Origin: Sinomonas terrae
Lineage (GTDB): Bacteria; Actinomycetota; Actinomycetes; Actinomycetales; Micrococcaceae
NCBI RefSeq assembly: GCF_022539255.1
Contig: NZ_JAKZBV010000003.1
Coordinates: 1-60,402 of the forward strand
DNA length: 60,402 nucleotides
Direction: 5' to 3'
Under the pieces are notes generated by a model that was not told where the DNA came from, did not search any database, and saw only the letters and a program-made list of their open reading frames with translations. The stretch's first letter is position 1, and the number at the start of each line of letters is the position of its first letter. A program made the translations under genes and the position numbers. Shown piece by piece: positions 1-8,829 of this stretch.

Positions 1-92
1 ACCGGGTCCCCGACGTTCTTCAGCCAGGTCGCGACGGTTCCCTCGCTCATCCCCATCCCCCACTGGGGCAGCAGGACTTCTACTCGTGGCAT
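1..92 (-). CDS. Free-standing lipoyl carrier protein, N-terminal part (continues at 60402)
   Basis: The ATG at 92 opens a reading frame that leaves the window after 30 codons plus two bases. It resumes in frame at base 60402 and stops at 60252, giving 80 residues. The N-terminal half reads as the first strands of a biotin/lipoyl domain (LLPQWGMGMSEGTVATWLK, then NVGDP). Such domains carry acyl groups between E1 and E2 of 2-oxo acid or acetoin dehydrogenase complexes. The gene starts 38 bp after the E1 beta stop and belongs to the same leftward operon. It is oddly small: the lipoyl domain is usually fused to the E2 catalytic core, which here is a separate gene ending at 58696. Confidence 0.9.
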   Translation of the reverse strand, partial: MPRVEVLLPQWGMGMSEGTVATWLKNVGDP

Positions 93-130
93 TTTCTTCT
101 CCTTCGGAACAGTGGTTTTTGGTTGACAGC

Positions 131-1183
131 TCAGAGGTGCGGGGCCGGGGAGGCGAGGCGGGCTGCCTCGGACGTGCTCCCGGCCCTCGTGCCGGTGACC
201 CGCCGGATCGCCTCGGCGATGCTGTCCCGGTTCGGGTAGAGCTGCTTCTCCAGGGCAGGGCTGAAAGGGATCTGCGTGTCGGGGGTGGCCACGCGCACGA
301 TCGGGGCACGCAGGGACTCGAAGGCCTCCTCGGCGACGATCGCGGAGATCTCCGCGGCCGCGGAGCAGGTGCGGTGGGCGGGGTCGGCGACGACGAGGCG
401 CCCCGTGCGCTGGACCGAGCGGATGACCGCCTCGGCATCGAAGGGGACCAGGGTGCGCGGGTCGATGACCTCGACCGAGAGGCCCTCCCCTGCCAGCGAC
501 TCCGCGGCGGCCAGGGCCTCGGGCACGGCGCTGGAGATCGCCACGACGGTGACGTCGTCGCCTTCCCGGGCGGTGCGTGCCTGGCCGAAGGGGATCCGGT
601 ACTCCTCCTCGGGGACCTCTCCCTTGGTGCCCCAGAGCATGCAGGCCTCGAAGGTCAGGACCGGGTCGTCGGAGTCGACCGCGGTGCGCAGCAGGCCCTT
701 GGCGTCGTAGGGGTTGGAGGGGACCACGATCTTCAGCCCGGGGACGTTCATGAACATCGGGTAGGGGCGGTCGGAGTGGTGGGCGCCGGTGTTGAGCCCG
801 TAGAACATCGCAGAGCGGAACACGACAGGCATGGAGGCCTGGCCGCCGAACATGTAGCGGTTCTTGGCGACCTGGTTCACGAACTGGTCCATCGCCATGT
901 ACAGGAAGCTCGAGTACGAGAGGTCCACGATCGGGCGCAGCCCCGTCATCGCGGCCCCGGCGGCGGCCCCGACGATCACCTCCTCGGAGATGGGCGTGTT
1001 GCGGATGCGGTTGGCCCCGAAGAGCTCGAGGAAGTCGCCCTTGTCCTTGCGGGACTTGCCCGCGCCCGTGGTGCCGTAGACGTTCGCTTCGACGTCCTCG
1101 CCGATGATCACCACGCGCGGGTCGGCCTCCATGGCCTCGCGCTGGGCGGCGCCGATGGCCCCGAGATAGCTCATGAGGGTCAT
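131..1183 (-). CDS. acoB: Acetoin/2-oxo acid dehydrogenase E1 component, beta subunit
   Basis: A 350-residue transketolase-like protein, the usual length for E1 beta. With the alpha subunit it forms the thiamine-diphosphate E1 enzyme, which decarboxylates or cleaves its substrate and reductively acylates a lipoyl domain. The N-terminal pyrimidine-binding domain carries the typical GEDVE and ISEEVIVGAAAGAAMTG segments. The C-terminal transketolase domain holds the VEVIDPRTLVPFD motif. The ATG overlaps the E1 alpha stop in an ATGA arrangement, so the two should be translationally coupled. The AGKSRKDKGDF and NRYMFGGQ stretches recall acetoin-dehydrogenase AcoB more than pyruvate dehydrogenase, but substrate cannot be read from sequence alone, so the symbol is tentative. 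Confidence 0.88.
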   Translation of the reverse strand: MTLMSYLGAIGAAQREAMEADPRVVIIGEDVEANVYGTTGAGKSRKDKGDFLELFGANRIRNTPISEEVIVGAAAGAAMTGLRPIVDLSYSSFLYMAMDQFVNQVAKNRYMFGGQASMPVVFRSAMFYGLNTGAHHSDRPYPMFMNVPGLKIVVPSNPYDAKGLLRTAVDSDDPVLTFEACMLWGTKGEVPEEEYRIPFGQARTAREGDDVTVVAISSAVPEALAAAESLAGEGLSVEVIDPRTLVPFDAEAVIRSVQRTGRLVVADPAHRTCSAAAEISAIVAEEAFESLRAPIVRVATPDTQIPFSPALEKQLYPNRDSIAEAIRRVTGTRAGSTSEAARLASPAPHL

Positions 1184-2166
1184 GACAGGACTCCGATCGG
1201 TTCGGTGTAGAGGTCTTTGAAGGCGACGCTGGGGTCGGGGTAGGGGCTCCTGTCGGTGAACTCGACCGCCTCGTCGACCTCGCGCAGGACCGCCGCCTCG
1301 AGCTCGTCGAGCTGCTCGGCGGTCGCGGTGCCGTCCGCGATCAGCCGTTGTCGGAACAGGACGATCGGGTCCCGCTCCAGCCACGCCGCCTTCTCGTCCT
1401 TGTCCCGGTAGTCGGTCCCGAGCCGAAGGCCCTCCGAGTGCTCGTTGAAGCGGTACGTGATGACCTCCACCAGGGTGGGGCCCTCGCCGCGGCGGGCGCG
1501 GTCCACGGCGGCGGCGGCCGCCTCGTAGACGGCCAGGACGTCCTGCCCGTCCTCCACGCGCACGCCCGGGATGCCGAACCCGGCGGCCCGCTCGGCGATC
1601 ACGCCCGAGGTGACCGTGTGGGCAGGGGTGGAGAGGGCGTACTGGTTGTTCTCGCAGAGGAACACGACCGGGAGGTCCCACACGCCGGCGAGGTTCATCG
1701 CCTCGTAGAGGCACCCCTGGTTGGCGGCCCCGTCGCCGAAGAAGGCCAGCGAGACGCGCCCGTTGCCCAGGACCTTGCTGGAGAGGCCCGCACCGGTGGC
1801 GATCGGGATCGAGGAGCCGACGATGCCCGACTCCCCCAGGCTCCCGACGGCGAAGTCGGCCAGGTGCAGGGAACCCCCCTTGCCGCCGCAGACGCCGGTC
1901 GCCTTGCCCACGAGCTCTGCCATGAGCGGCCCGAGCGGGGAGCCCTTGCCGATCGGGTGCCCGTGGCTGCGGTGGTTCCCGCTCATGTAGTCGCCGTCCC
2001 CCAGGGCCATGCAGGCCCCGACGACCTGGGCCTCCTGGCCGATGCTAGTGTGCACCGTGCCGGGGATGTGGCCCCGCTTGACCATGAGCGAGGCCCGCTC
2101 GTCGAAACGCCGGATCCGCAGCATCCGCCGCTGCATCTCCAGCAGCGTCTCCGCTGAAAGGTCCAT
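1180..2166 (-). CDS. acoA: Acetoin/2-oxo acid dehydrogenase E1 component, alpha subunit
   Basis: A 328-residue E1 alpha subunit, near the length of AcoA. The thiamine-diphosphate motif is intact: GDGAANQG followed about 30 residues later by ENNQYA. The N-terminal MLRIRRFDERA and the G-GKGGSLHL segment (residues about 93-102) are family hallmarks. The ATG at 2166 is preceded by AAGGGAAAGCCTG, a usable ribosome site. A 96-bp AT-rich gap separates it from the upstream phosphatase gene, the longest gap in this part of the operon, so an internal promoter is possible. The short form and resemblance to AcoA suggest an alpha-hydroxyketone or small 2-oxo acid as substrate. That is inference. Confidence 0.88.
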   Translation of the reverse strand: MDLSAETLLEMQRRMLRIRRFDERASLMVKRGHIPGTVHTSIGQEAQVVGACMALGDGDYMSGNHRSHGHPIGKGSPLGPLMAELVGKATGVCGGKGGSLHLADFAVGSLGESGIVGSSIPIATGAGLSSKVLGNGRVSLAFFGDGAANQGCLYEAMNLAGVWDLPVVFLCENNQYALSTPAHTVTSGVIAERAAGFGIPGVRVEDGQDVLAVYEAAAAAVDRARRGEGPTLVEVITYRFNEHSEGLRLGTDYRDKDEKAAWLERDPIVLFRQRLIADGTATAEQLDELEAAVLREVDEAVEFTDRSPYPDPSVAFKDLYTEPIGVLS

Positions 2167-2262
2167 CAGGCTTTCCCTTCGGGTAAATATTCGGATGACG
2201 AATTGAAATTTATTCTACGGGTGCATCAAGGGTCCTGCAAGGCATTCACCGCTTCGCTCCCG
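2167..2262 (-). promoter_or_regulatory. AT-rich intergenic region with candidate operator motifs before E1 alpha
   Basis: This stretch stands out in a GC-rich operon. It holds TAAATATTCG (plus strand, 2184-2193), close to the TAAATATTTG motif at 49101-49110, and on the minus strand TAGAATAAAT (2208-2217), found exactly at 49096-49105 beside the SorC regulator gene. I read it as a secondary, regulated promoter for the E1/lipoyl/aldolase/E2 half of the operon. No clear -35/-10 pair was identified. Confidence 0.5.
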
Positions 2263-3102
2263 CTAGTCCTCGAGGGGCTGCAGCAGGGCGTCGATCCTGG
2301 GGAGGATGAAGGTCGGTCTCCGCTCGGGCGGCAGCTGGGCTGCCATTTCCTCGGTGCTCTCCCCGGTCAGGACGAGGGCCGAGTCGATGCCCGCGTCGGC
2401 TGCCATGGCGATGTCGGTGTGCAGCCGGTCCCCTACCATGAGGCATTCCGCGCCGGGCAGTCCCAGGACGTCCAGGGCCGTCCGCAGCATGAGGGGGGCG
2501 GGTTTGCCCACGTTCGCCTCGCATCTGACGCCTGTGCTGGCCTCGATCGCTGCTATGACTGCTGCCGCGTCGGGTTCCCCGCGGCCCTCCGGCATGGGGC
2601 AGTAGGCGTCGGGATTCGTCGCCACCAGCCTCGCCCGCCGGTACTGCCAGAGCGCGTCGAAGGCGATCTGCAGCTTGCGGTAGTCGAAGCTGCGGTCGTA
2701 GCTGGCGATCACGATGTCGGTCTCGCGGGGGTCCTCGGTGGTGCGGATGCCGGCGGCCCGGATCGCCCTGATGAGCGGCTCTTCGCCGATGACGAAGACA
2801 GTTGCCCCTGGGGCCTCTGCGAGCAGCCAGGCGACCATCGTCACCACCGGGTTCACGATGCGGTCCAAGGGCGTGGGCAGGCCGAGCCGGGTGAGCTTGT
2901 CTGCGTACATCTGCGGGTCCCGTGTGGGGTTGTTCGACAGGAACAGGGTTTCCCGGCCCGACCGGCGCAGTCCCGTGACGAGTTCATGGGCTCCGGGGAG
3001 GAGGCTGTCCCCGAGGTAGATCGTGCCGTCGAGGTCGAAGAGGTATCCGGCGTAGGACCGCAGCGGCGCGGGGGCGAGCCGGCCCGGGGCTGTGCTGGTC
3101 AT
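2263..3102 (-). CDS. HAD-superfamily IIA phosphatase, NagD/AraL type
   Basis: A 279-residue HAD hydrolase. Motif I is LFDLDGTIYLG (nucleophile Asp near residue 24), motif II is FLSNNPTR, and the C-terminal MVGDRLHTDI is motif IV. The C2-type cap between motifs II and III places it in the NagD/AraL subfamily, which dephosphorylates sugar and polyol phosphates. In Bacillus subtilis araL sits beside araM, and here the phosphatase also lies in an operon with an AraM homologue. Its ATG overlaps the kinase stop (ATGA), so it is coupled to the kinase. A likely role is relieving accumulation of a toxic phosphorylated intermediate, or a catabolic dephosphorylation step. Confidence 0.85.
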   Translation of the reverse strand: MTSTAPGRLAPAPLRSYAGYLFDLDGTIYLGDSLLPGAHELVTGLRRSGRETLFLSNNPTRDPQMYADKLTRLGLPTPLDRIVNPVVTMVAWLLAEAPGATVFVIGEEPLIRAIRAAGIRTTEDPRETDIVIASYDRSFDYRKLQIAFDALWQYRRARLVATNPDAYCPMPEGRGEPDAAAVIAAIEASTGVRCEANVGKPAPLMLRTALDVLGLPGAECLMVGDRLHTDIAMAADAGIDSALVLTGESTEEMAAQLPPERRPTFILPRIDALLQPLED

Positions 3103-4607
3103 CGTGTGGCCTCTGCCAGTCGGGCGAACAGCTCGCGGTTGGCGCTGTAGATGTCGCGGTAGACGGCATAGAGCTTCTCGTACGCTGCCGCCGGCTCCGG
3201 CTGGGGATCGTAGGACCTGCCCGTCCCGCTCATCGCCTCCACAGCAGATTCAATGGACTCGTGGACTCCGACGGCGGCGGCGGCGAGCATGCCCGCGCCG
3301 AGGCAGGTGCTCTCCGGTTCGCGCACGACCGAGACGGTGCGCTGCATGACGTCGGCGAGGATCTGGCACCAGAGGGGGCTGCGGGATCCCCCGCCGAGTG
3401 CGATGATCTCGGTCAGGGGCTGGGCCTGGGCCTCCTCGGCCCCCGTGGTCAGCAGGCGCTGCTCGAAGGCCAGGCCTTCCAGGAGGGCCCGGTAGACGTG
3501 GGCCTTTTGGTGGATCCCGGTGAGGCCGAGGAGGACCCCGCGGGCGTTGTGGTCCCAGTAGGGGGTCAGGGCCCCGGTCCAGTAGGGCAGCGACAGCAGG
3601 CCCTCGGCGCCCGGGGGCAGCTGGGCGGCTGCCGTTTCCAGCACCTGCTCAGGGGTCAGGCCGAGCCCGAGCAGGCGGGCGTCGATCCCGGCGAAGTTCT
3701 CCACGAACCAGTTCAGGTTCACGGTGCCGCCGCCGATGAAGGTCTCGAGGGTGTAGCGTCCTGGCACGGCCGCGGACAGAGTGCGGTATTCGCGGGCATA
3801 GGAGTAGCGGTCGGTGTAGGTGCCGGAGACGATCCCGCTGCCCAGATTCAGGTAGGCGCGTCCCCCGATGGTCCCGCCGGTGCCGAGCTGCGCGCACTGG
3901 CCGTCTCCCGCGCCGGCCACGACAGCCACTCCCGAGGAGAGTCCGAGGCGTGCTGCGACGTCGTCGCCGAGGTACCCGAGGATGCTTCCGGGGGGACGCA
4001 GCTGGCTGAGGTTGCCGCGTTCGATTCCAGCGGCCTTCAGCAGGGATTCGTCGTAGTCGAAGGTGGACATGTCCACCAGGCCCAGGGGATCAGCTGAAGC
4101 CCACGAGGTGAGCCACTGCCCGGTGAGGCGGTGGACGAGGAATCCGTGCACGTCGACCACGCGGCCGATCCGGGCCAGTGTCTCGGGCTCGTGCTTGGCG
4201 AGCCAGAGCAGCTTGTACCAGGCGGGAGTGGGGTTGGGGGGCTTGCCTGTGATGTGGTGCACCTCTTCGGTGCCGTATCTGGCGACCTCGTCGGTTGCCC
4301 GGGTGTCCATCCAGAGCATGGCCGGCCGGAGGGGAACGCCTCCCTCGTCGACGCAGACGAAGCTCTCGCGCTGATGGGTGATGCACAGGGCTCCGATCCG
4401 GGAGGCGTCGATGGTCTGTACGGCGCGGCGGATGGCTTCGGCGGTCGCGGTCCACCAGTCTTCGGCGTTCTGCTCGCCCCACCCCGGGCGGGGCTGGCTG
4501 AGGTCGAAGGCCCGGCGCACCTGGGAGAGCACCTCGCCTTCCGCATTCCAGACCACGGCCTTGGCGGCGGTGGTGGAGCAGTCGATCCCGATCACGTGGT
4601 CGCGCAT
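3099..4607 (-). CDS. FGGY-family carbohydrate kinase (xylulokinase-like)
   Basis: A 502-residue sugar kinase of the FGGY family, full length. The N-terminal phosphate-binding loop is GIDCSTTAAKAVVW and the catalytic aspartate lies in GAGDGQCAQLG (residue about 236). The C-terminal nucleotide fold carries IIALGGGSRSPLWCQILAD. I chose the ATG at 4607 because AGGGGTGAG precedes it and it follows the dehydrogenase stop by 5 bp; an upstream extension reads as noncoding. It should phosphorylate an imported sugar, ketose or polyol before the dehydrogenase and aldolase act. Family members take xylulose, ribulose, erythritol, erythrulose and others; sequence alone does not decide among them. Confidence 0.87.
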   Translation of the reverse strand: MRDHVIGIDCSTTAAKAVVWNAEGEVLSQVRRAFDLSQPRPGWGEQNAEDWWTATAEAIRRAVQTIDASRIGALCITHQRESFVCVDEGGVPLRPAMLWMDTRATDEVARYGTEEVHHITGKPPNPTPAWYKLLWLAKHEPETLARIGRVVDVHGFLVHRLTGQWLTSWASADPLGLVDMSTFDYDESLLKAAGIERGNLSQLRPPGSILGYLGDDVAARLGLSSGVAVVAGAGDGQCAQLGTGGTIGGRAYLNLGSGIVSGTYTDRYSYAREYRTLSAAVPGRYTLETFIGGGTVNLNWFVENFAGIDARLLGLGLTPEQVLETAAAQLPPGAEGLLSLPYWTGALTPYWDHNARGVLLGLTGIHQKAHVYRALLEGLAFEQRLLTTGAEEAQAQPLTEIIALGGGSRSPLWCQILADVMQRTVSVVREPESTCLGAGMLAAAAVGVHESIESAVEAMSGTGRSYDPQPEPAAAYEKLYAVYRDIYSANRELFARLAEATR

Positions 4608-4612
4608 CAGGC

Positions 4613-6094
4613 TCACCCCTGGCCTTCGGCCGCGGCGACGGCCTGGTGGGCCCGCTCGAGGACCTCGCCCACGTCGCCGGGTTCCCACCAGCCCAGGAGG
4701 GCCAGCAGGTCGACGACCGTGAAGCGGTTCCGCATCAGCGCGCAGTTCGCCACGGCCCACTGCTGGAGCTCGGGGTCGACGTGCTGGCCGAGGTCAGAGA
4801 GCCGGGCCGGGGCCCCGGCCCGGCTCAGGGCGGATGCGATTTCCCCGGGGGGACGCACCAGGCTCCGGAGCTCGTCCTGGTGCTCTGCCCAGTTCCCCAC
4901 GAGGTCCCGCACTCGGTGGAATTCCCAGGCGACGGCTTCGAGCTTGGCCGAGTAGTCGCTCCAGCATTCCTCAGCCACCTTCAGAGAGGAGTCGACCCGC
5001 TCGAAGGCCGCGAGGACCTTCCTGCGGCCCCTTTCCGGGTCGAGAGCCGTCTCGATCGGAGCGATCTGGGGGGCCTGCCGGTCTGCGAGCCTGTCGAAAA
5101 GCATGTCCCAGGCGCTGGCTGCGATCACCGCCCCTGCCCCGACCTGGGCCCCGTGCAGGCCGATGGGTCTGCCGTGGCCGGAGTGGTACTGGTCGAGCAT
5201 GTGGCTGATGAGATGTTCGACCCCGGACAGCACGGCGCTCGTGCCTGCCACCCCGGTGACGATCCCGCGGAGGGCCAGAGCCCTGGTCAGCGCTGCCACA
5301 GCGTCGGGTCGGCCTTCCCTGAGCCCGTCGCTGCAGCTTTCGAGGTCGGGGACGACCGAGGCGAGGAGGCGGACGGCGCTGGGGTTGTAGGAGCGGTCTG
5401 CGCCCACCATGGACGCGAGCCTCCAGTCGGCCGGGGCGGTGAACATGGAGGTCATCTCCCCGAACCCGGCCCGGTTCATCTTCTCGGGCGCTTCGGAGAT
5501 GACGTCGGTGTCGGCCACGACCGCCTCCGGCCAGCGCGAGGGGACGGTCCGCTTCACACCGTCCCGGAGGACGACGGAGACGTCGTCGGTGTAGCCGTCC
5601 ACGGATGCCGCGGTCTGCACGGTGACCAGGACGGGCCCGGCTCCGCGGGCGGAGGCGCGCTGGACGGCGACCTTGGCGATGTCGCTGATGGTCCCGCCGC
5701 CGACGGCGACCACGGCTGCCTTGCCGACGACCGCGGCGGAGGCTTCGTCGAGGATGTGGTCGACCACGTGGAGCTCCGAGTGCCCATCGTCCAGCACAGT
5801 CCGGGTGACAGGGAAACGCCGCCCCAGCTGCTCCTCCATCAGGTCCTTGACGTCCTCTCCGCGCCGGCTGATCCGGACCGGGTCGACCAGCAGCGCCACT
5901 GCGGCGGTCTCCTCTTCCCCGGCTCCGCTGGGCTGCCTTCCCCCGAGGAGCTCGGCGACTGTCTCTGCGACGACCGAGAGGGCCTCGGAGCCGAGGATCA
6001 GCCGCTGGATGCCGCAGGCAGCAAGGCTGCGCTCGGGGTCCGCTTCCAGCAGCAGGGGCTCGATCGGTTCGACGGCATAGGTCTTCGCGGGCAT
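4613..6094 (-). CDS. Glycerol-1-phosphate dehydrogenase-like NAD(P)-dependent oxidoreductase (AraM/EgsA family)
   Basis: A 493-residue iron-containing-alcohol-dehydrogenase-fold protein of the AraM/G1PDH group. It has the dinucleotide motif VAVGGGTISDIAK, the TVQTAASVDGYTDD segment and the histidine metal ligands in SGVEHLISH and GLHGAQVG. Relatives interconvert sn-glycerol-1-phosphate and dihydroxyacetone phosphate. Two things are odd: the segment usually starting with a Gly-Asp metal ligand reads GFGEMTSMFTAPADW, with Glu (residue about 211) where Asp is expected, and the C-terminus is roughly 90 residues longer than typical G1PDH. ATG 6094 has GAGAGG ahead of it; a TTG at 6121 is an alternative start. 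The substrate may be another polyol phosphate. Confidence 0.82.
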   Translation of the reverse strand: MPAKTYAVEPIEPLLLEADPERSLAACGIQRLILGSEALSVVAETVAELLGGRQPSGAGEEETAAVALLVDPVRISRRGEDVKDLMEEQLGRRFPVTRTVLDDGHSELHVVDHILDEASAAVVGKAAVVAVGGGTISDIAKVAVQRASARGAGPVLVTVQTAASVDGYTDDVSVVLRDGVKRTVPSRWPEAVVADTDVISEAPEKMNRAGFGEMTSMFTAPADWRLASMVGADRSYNPSAVRLLASVVPDLESCSDGLREGRPDAVAALTRALALRGIVTGVAGTSAVLSGVEHLISHMLDQYHSGHGRPIGLHGAQVGAGAVIAASAWDMLFDRLADRQAPQIAPIETALDPERGRRKVLAAFERVDSSLKVAEECWSDYSAKLEAVAWEFHRVRDLVGNWAEHQDELRSLVRPPGEIASALSRAGAPARLSDLGQHVDPELQQWAVANCALMRNRFTVVDLLALLGWWEPGDVGEVLERAHQAVAAAEGQG

Positions 6095-6132
6095 TGGGGT
6101 CCTCTCGGAATCGGCGGTCAAAGGGCCTTGGG

Positions 6133-7197
6133 TCAGGCGCCTTGGCGGGAGCGGCTGGCCCGGTCGGTCAGGACTGCGACGATGATCGCGATGCCGATGA
6201 CGACCGGCTGGAGGTTCGGGGAGACGTTCAGCAGGTCCATTCCGTTGTTGAGCACTCCGATGATCAGGAGGCCGATGAAGGTGTTGAGCATGCCCCCGGA
6301 GCCGCCGGAGAGGCTCGCGCCGCCGATGACGACGACCGCGATCACGTTCAGGAGGTCCGCGGTTCCTGCCGTGGGCTGTGCCGAGTCGAGGCGGGAGCCG
6401 ACGATCATGCCCGCTACTGCGGCCAGGAGGCCGGCGATGACGTAGACGCCGATCTTGATCCGGGTGACGTTCAGGCCCGAGAGCCGTGCTACCTCGGCGT
6501 TGCCGCCGATCGCGTACAGGGCCCGGCCAGTGGGCCGGAAGCGGAGCCAGAACGCAGCGACGAGGAAGATGGCGACCATGATCACTGCCTCGAGGGGGAT
6601 CCCGAGGACGCGGGCGCTCGTGATGGCGAGGAACCAGTCGGGGAAGTCGTTGATCGGGTTGCCGTTGGTGATGTAGAGGGCCAGCCCTGCGGCTGCGGAC
6701 ATCGTGGCGAGCGTGGCCACGAAGGGCTGGATGCGCCCGTAGGTTGAGAGGATCCCGTTGGCCAGGCCGACGCCTGCCCCCACGGCGAGGCCGGCCAGGA
6801 TGCAGAGCCAGAACGGCAGGCCGACCATGTGGTAGAGCCAGGCGTTGACCATGAGCGAGACGGCCAGGTTCGACCCGACGGAGAGGTCGATCCCGCCGAT
6901 GAGGATGACCAGGGCGGCGCCGACCGCCATAATCCCGAGGTCTGCGTTCTGGGTGACGATGTTCATGACGTTGTGCCAGGTGAGGAAGTACGGGGAGAGG
7001 ATCGACAGGGCGATCACCACGACGATCAGGCCCAGGAGGGGGCCGGGGAGGGCGCGCAGCCCCCTGGCCAGGGCGCTTCGGGCACTCGTCGCCGGCCTGG
7101 GCTCGGCGGCCCCCTGCGTCGTCGGCTCTGCTTCCGCCTGCTCTGTCCTGAGGGTCGACGGTGTCCCGGCAGCGGCGTGGCGGGTGGTGGTTCGCAT
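6133..7197 (-). CDS. Ribose-type ABC transporter permease (RbsC family)
   Basis: A 354-residue membrane protein with about 43 hydrophilic N-terminal residues followed by roughly nine hydrophobic helices. The family signature is clear: VILIGGIDLSVGSNLAVS around residue 110 and the C-terminal LNVIAVVVIGGASLSGGSG. It forms the membrane channel for the substrate-binding protein at 8830-9825 and the ATPase at 7209-8777. The ATG at 7197 follows the ATPase stop by 11 bp. CUT2-type importers of this kind take monosaccharides, polyols and furanosides. Confidence 0.9.
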   Translation of the reverse strand: MRTTTRHAAAGTPSTLRTEQAEAEPTTQGAAEPRPATSARSALARGLRALPGPLLGLIVVVIALSILSPYFLTWHNVMNIVTQNADLGIMAVGAALVILIGGIDLSVGSNLAVSLMVNAWLYHMVGLPFWLCILAGLAVGAGVGLANGILSTYGRIQPFVATLATMSAAAGLALYITNGNPINDFPDWFLAITSARVLGIPLEAVIMVAIFLVAAFWLRFRPTGRALYAIGGNAEVARLSGLNVTRIKIGVYVIAGLLAAVAGMIVGSRLDSAQPTAGTADLLNVIAVVVIGGASLSGGSGGMLNTFIGLLIIGVLNNGMDLLNVSPNLQPVVIGIAIIVAVLTDRASRSRQGA

Positions 7198-7208
7198 GAC
7201 TGCTCTTT

Positions 7209-8777
7209 CTATTGCTGGGCGGTAGGGGCGGGCGATGCCGGAGACGGATCCGGTGCGACGGGGGAAAACGGCTCCCCCCCCGCCGAGTGGACGGCCAATT
7301 CCATGACGCGCTGGGGTTTTGCCTCGTCCCGGTTCAGGATTCCGCGCTGGCGGCCTTGGGACATGACCAGGACGCGGTGCGAGAGTCCCAGGACCTCGTC
7401 GAGTTCGGAGGAGACGACGATGACCGCGATCCCGGAGGCAGCCAGCTTCCGGATGATCTCGTAGATGGCCATCTTCGCGCCCACGTCGACCCCGCGGGTC
7501 GGCTCGTCGACGATGAGGACCTTGGGGTCCTTGACCAGCCATTTGCCGATGAGGACCTTCTGCTGGTTCCCACCCGACATCGACTTGACGGGAAGTGCCA
7601 TGTTGCCGCGTACGTCGAGGCGCTGGCGTTGGGTGGCTGCGACCTTCCGGATGAGCCTCTTGGTCACCAGGCCGCCTCCTCCGGCGATCTCGCGTTCCCA
7701 GGGCAGGGTCAGGTTCTCCTCCGCCGTGCGGTCGAGGTTCAGCCCCTGGCCCTTGCGGTCCTCGGGGACCATCACGATGCCCGCCCTGATCGCAGACCTC
7801 GGGCTGCTGCACGGGAGGGCCTTTCCTTCGAGGAGGACCTCCCCGGCGTCCAGCCGGTCCACCCCTGCGATGGCCCGGACCACCTCGGTCCGTCCGGCCC
7901 CGACGAGCCCTGCGATGCCGAGGACCTCGCCTGCGGAGACTTCGAAGCTGATGTCCTTGAAGGCCCCGCGCCGGCCGAGTCCCCGCACTTCAAGCACGGT
8001 CCTGTCCTGGCTTGGCGCGGGGGGGACATGCTCGTAGGTGAACTCGCGGCCGACCATCGCGTTGATGATGGCTTCCCTGGGGACGTCCCCAGTCGGCCAG
8101 GAGGCGACTCTGGCCCCATCCCGGAGGCAGACGATCTCGTCCGCGACCTCGCGCACCTCGTCGAGGCGGTGGGAGATGTAGACCACTCCAGCCCCGCTGG
8201 CCCGCAGTGCCCGGATCCGCTCCAGCACATGCTCGGTCTCGGACTCGCCCAGAGAGGCGGAGGGCTCGTCGAAGACGACGTACCGGGGCCGACGGCTGAG
8301 GGCCTTGGCGATCTCGATCTCCTGCTGGGTGGCCATCGACAGCCCGCGGACAGGGCGCCGCACGTCCAGTCCGACCCCCAGCGAGTCCAGGATGGCCTTG
8401 GCTTCGCTGCGGGTCCGCTCCCAGTCCACCCGGCCGCCGCTCTTCGGGAGGCGGCCCAGGAAGATGTTCTCGGCGACCGAGAGATCCTGGATGAGGCGTG
8501 TCTCCTGGTGGATCAGCGAGACCCCCTGACGCAGCGCTTCGGCCGGGCTCGACGGGGAGAACTCCTCCCCGTCCAGCAGCATGCTCCCACCGTCGGGCTT
8601 CACCACACCCGTGATGATCGAGCTGAGTGTTGACTTCCCGGCCCCGTTCTCCCCCACCAGGCCCACGACATTCCCCGGGAGGACACTGAAGTCGACCGAC
8701 TTCAGGACAGTCACCCCGCTGTAGGCCTTGACAAGGCCCGAGCACCTCAGGCCGGAGTTCCCTGCTTCATTGCTCAC
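7209..8777 (-). CDS. Ribose-type ABC transporter, duplicated ATP-binding protein (RbsA family)
   Basis: A 522-residue tandem ATPase. The first domain has Walker A GENGAGKST, an LSMATQQEIEIAKAL signature and Walker B VVFDEPSASL. The second has the degenerate P-loop GLVGAGRTE usual in RbsA, MSGGNQQK and an intact LIVDEPTRGVDVG. The GTG at 8777 is chosen as start because GGGAGGA lies five bases ahead. Another GTG at 8789 is in frame but has no better site. It powers the importer made with the neighbouring permease and binding protein. Unlike the second ATPase of this plasmid (54140-55690), both Walker B glutamates are kept. Confidence 0.92.
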   Translation of the reverse strand: MSNEAGNSGLRCSGLVKAYSGVTVLKSVDFSVLPGNVVGLVGENGAGKSTLSSIITGVVKPDGGSMLLDGEEFSPSSPAEALRQGVSLIHQETRLIQDLSVAENIFLGRLPKSGGRVDWERTRSEAKAILDSLGVGLDVRRPVRGLSMATQQEIEIAKALSRRPRYVVFDEPSASLGESETEHVLERIRALRASGAGVVYISHRLDEVREVADEIVCLRDGARVASWPTGDVPREAIINAMVGREFTYEHVPPAPSQDRTVLEVRGLGRRGAFKDISFEVSAGEVLGIAGLVGAGRTEVVRAIAGVDRLDAGEVLLEGKALPCSSPRSAIRAGIVMVPEDRKGQGLNLDRTAEENLTLPWEREIAGGGGLVTKRLIRKVAATQRQRLDVRGNMALPVKSMSGGNQQKVLIGKWLVKDPKVLIVDEPTRGVDVGAKMAIYEIIRKLAASGIAVIVVSSELDEVLGLSHRVLVMSQGRQRGILNRDEAKPQRVMELAVHSAGGEPFSPVAPDPSPASPAPTAQQ

Positions 8778-8829
8778 GATTCCTCCCACGATGGCCGTTC
8801 AAGGTCCTATGGCGTGCCCGGCGGTAGGA

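Noticed and set aside
86..1210. A long plus-strand frame opposite E1 beta
   Set aside because: The antisense strand encodes a full, motif-bearing E1 beta; the plus frame shows no domain and is Gly/Asp/Val-rich.
1180..2166. Housekeeping pyruvate dehydrogenase E1
   Set aside because: Short alpha subunit, AcoA/AcoB-like segments and the catabolic operon context argue for a specialised complex, though the substrate is unproven.
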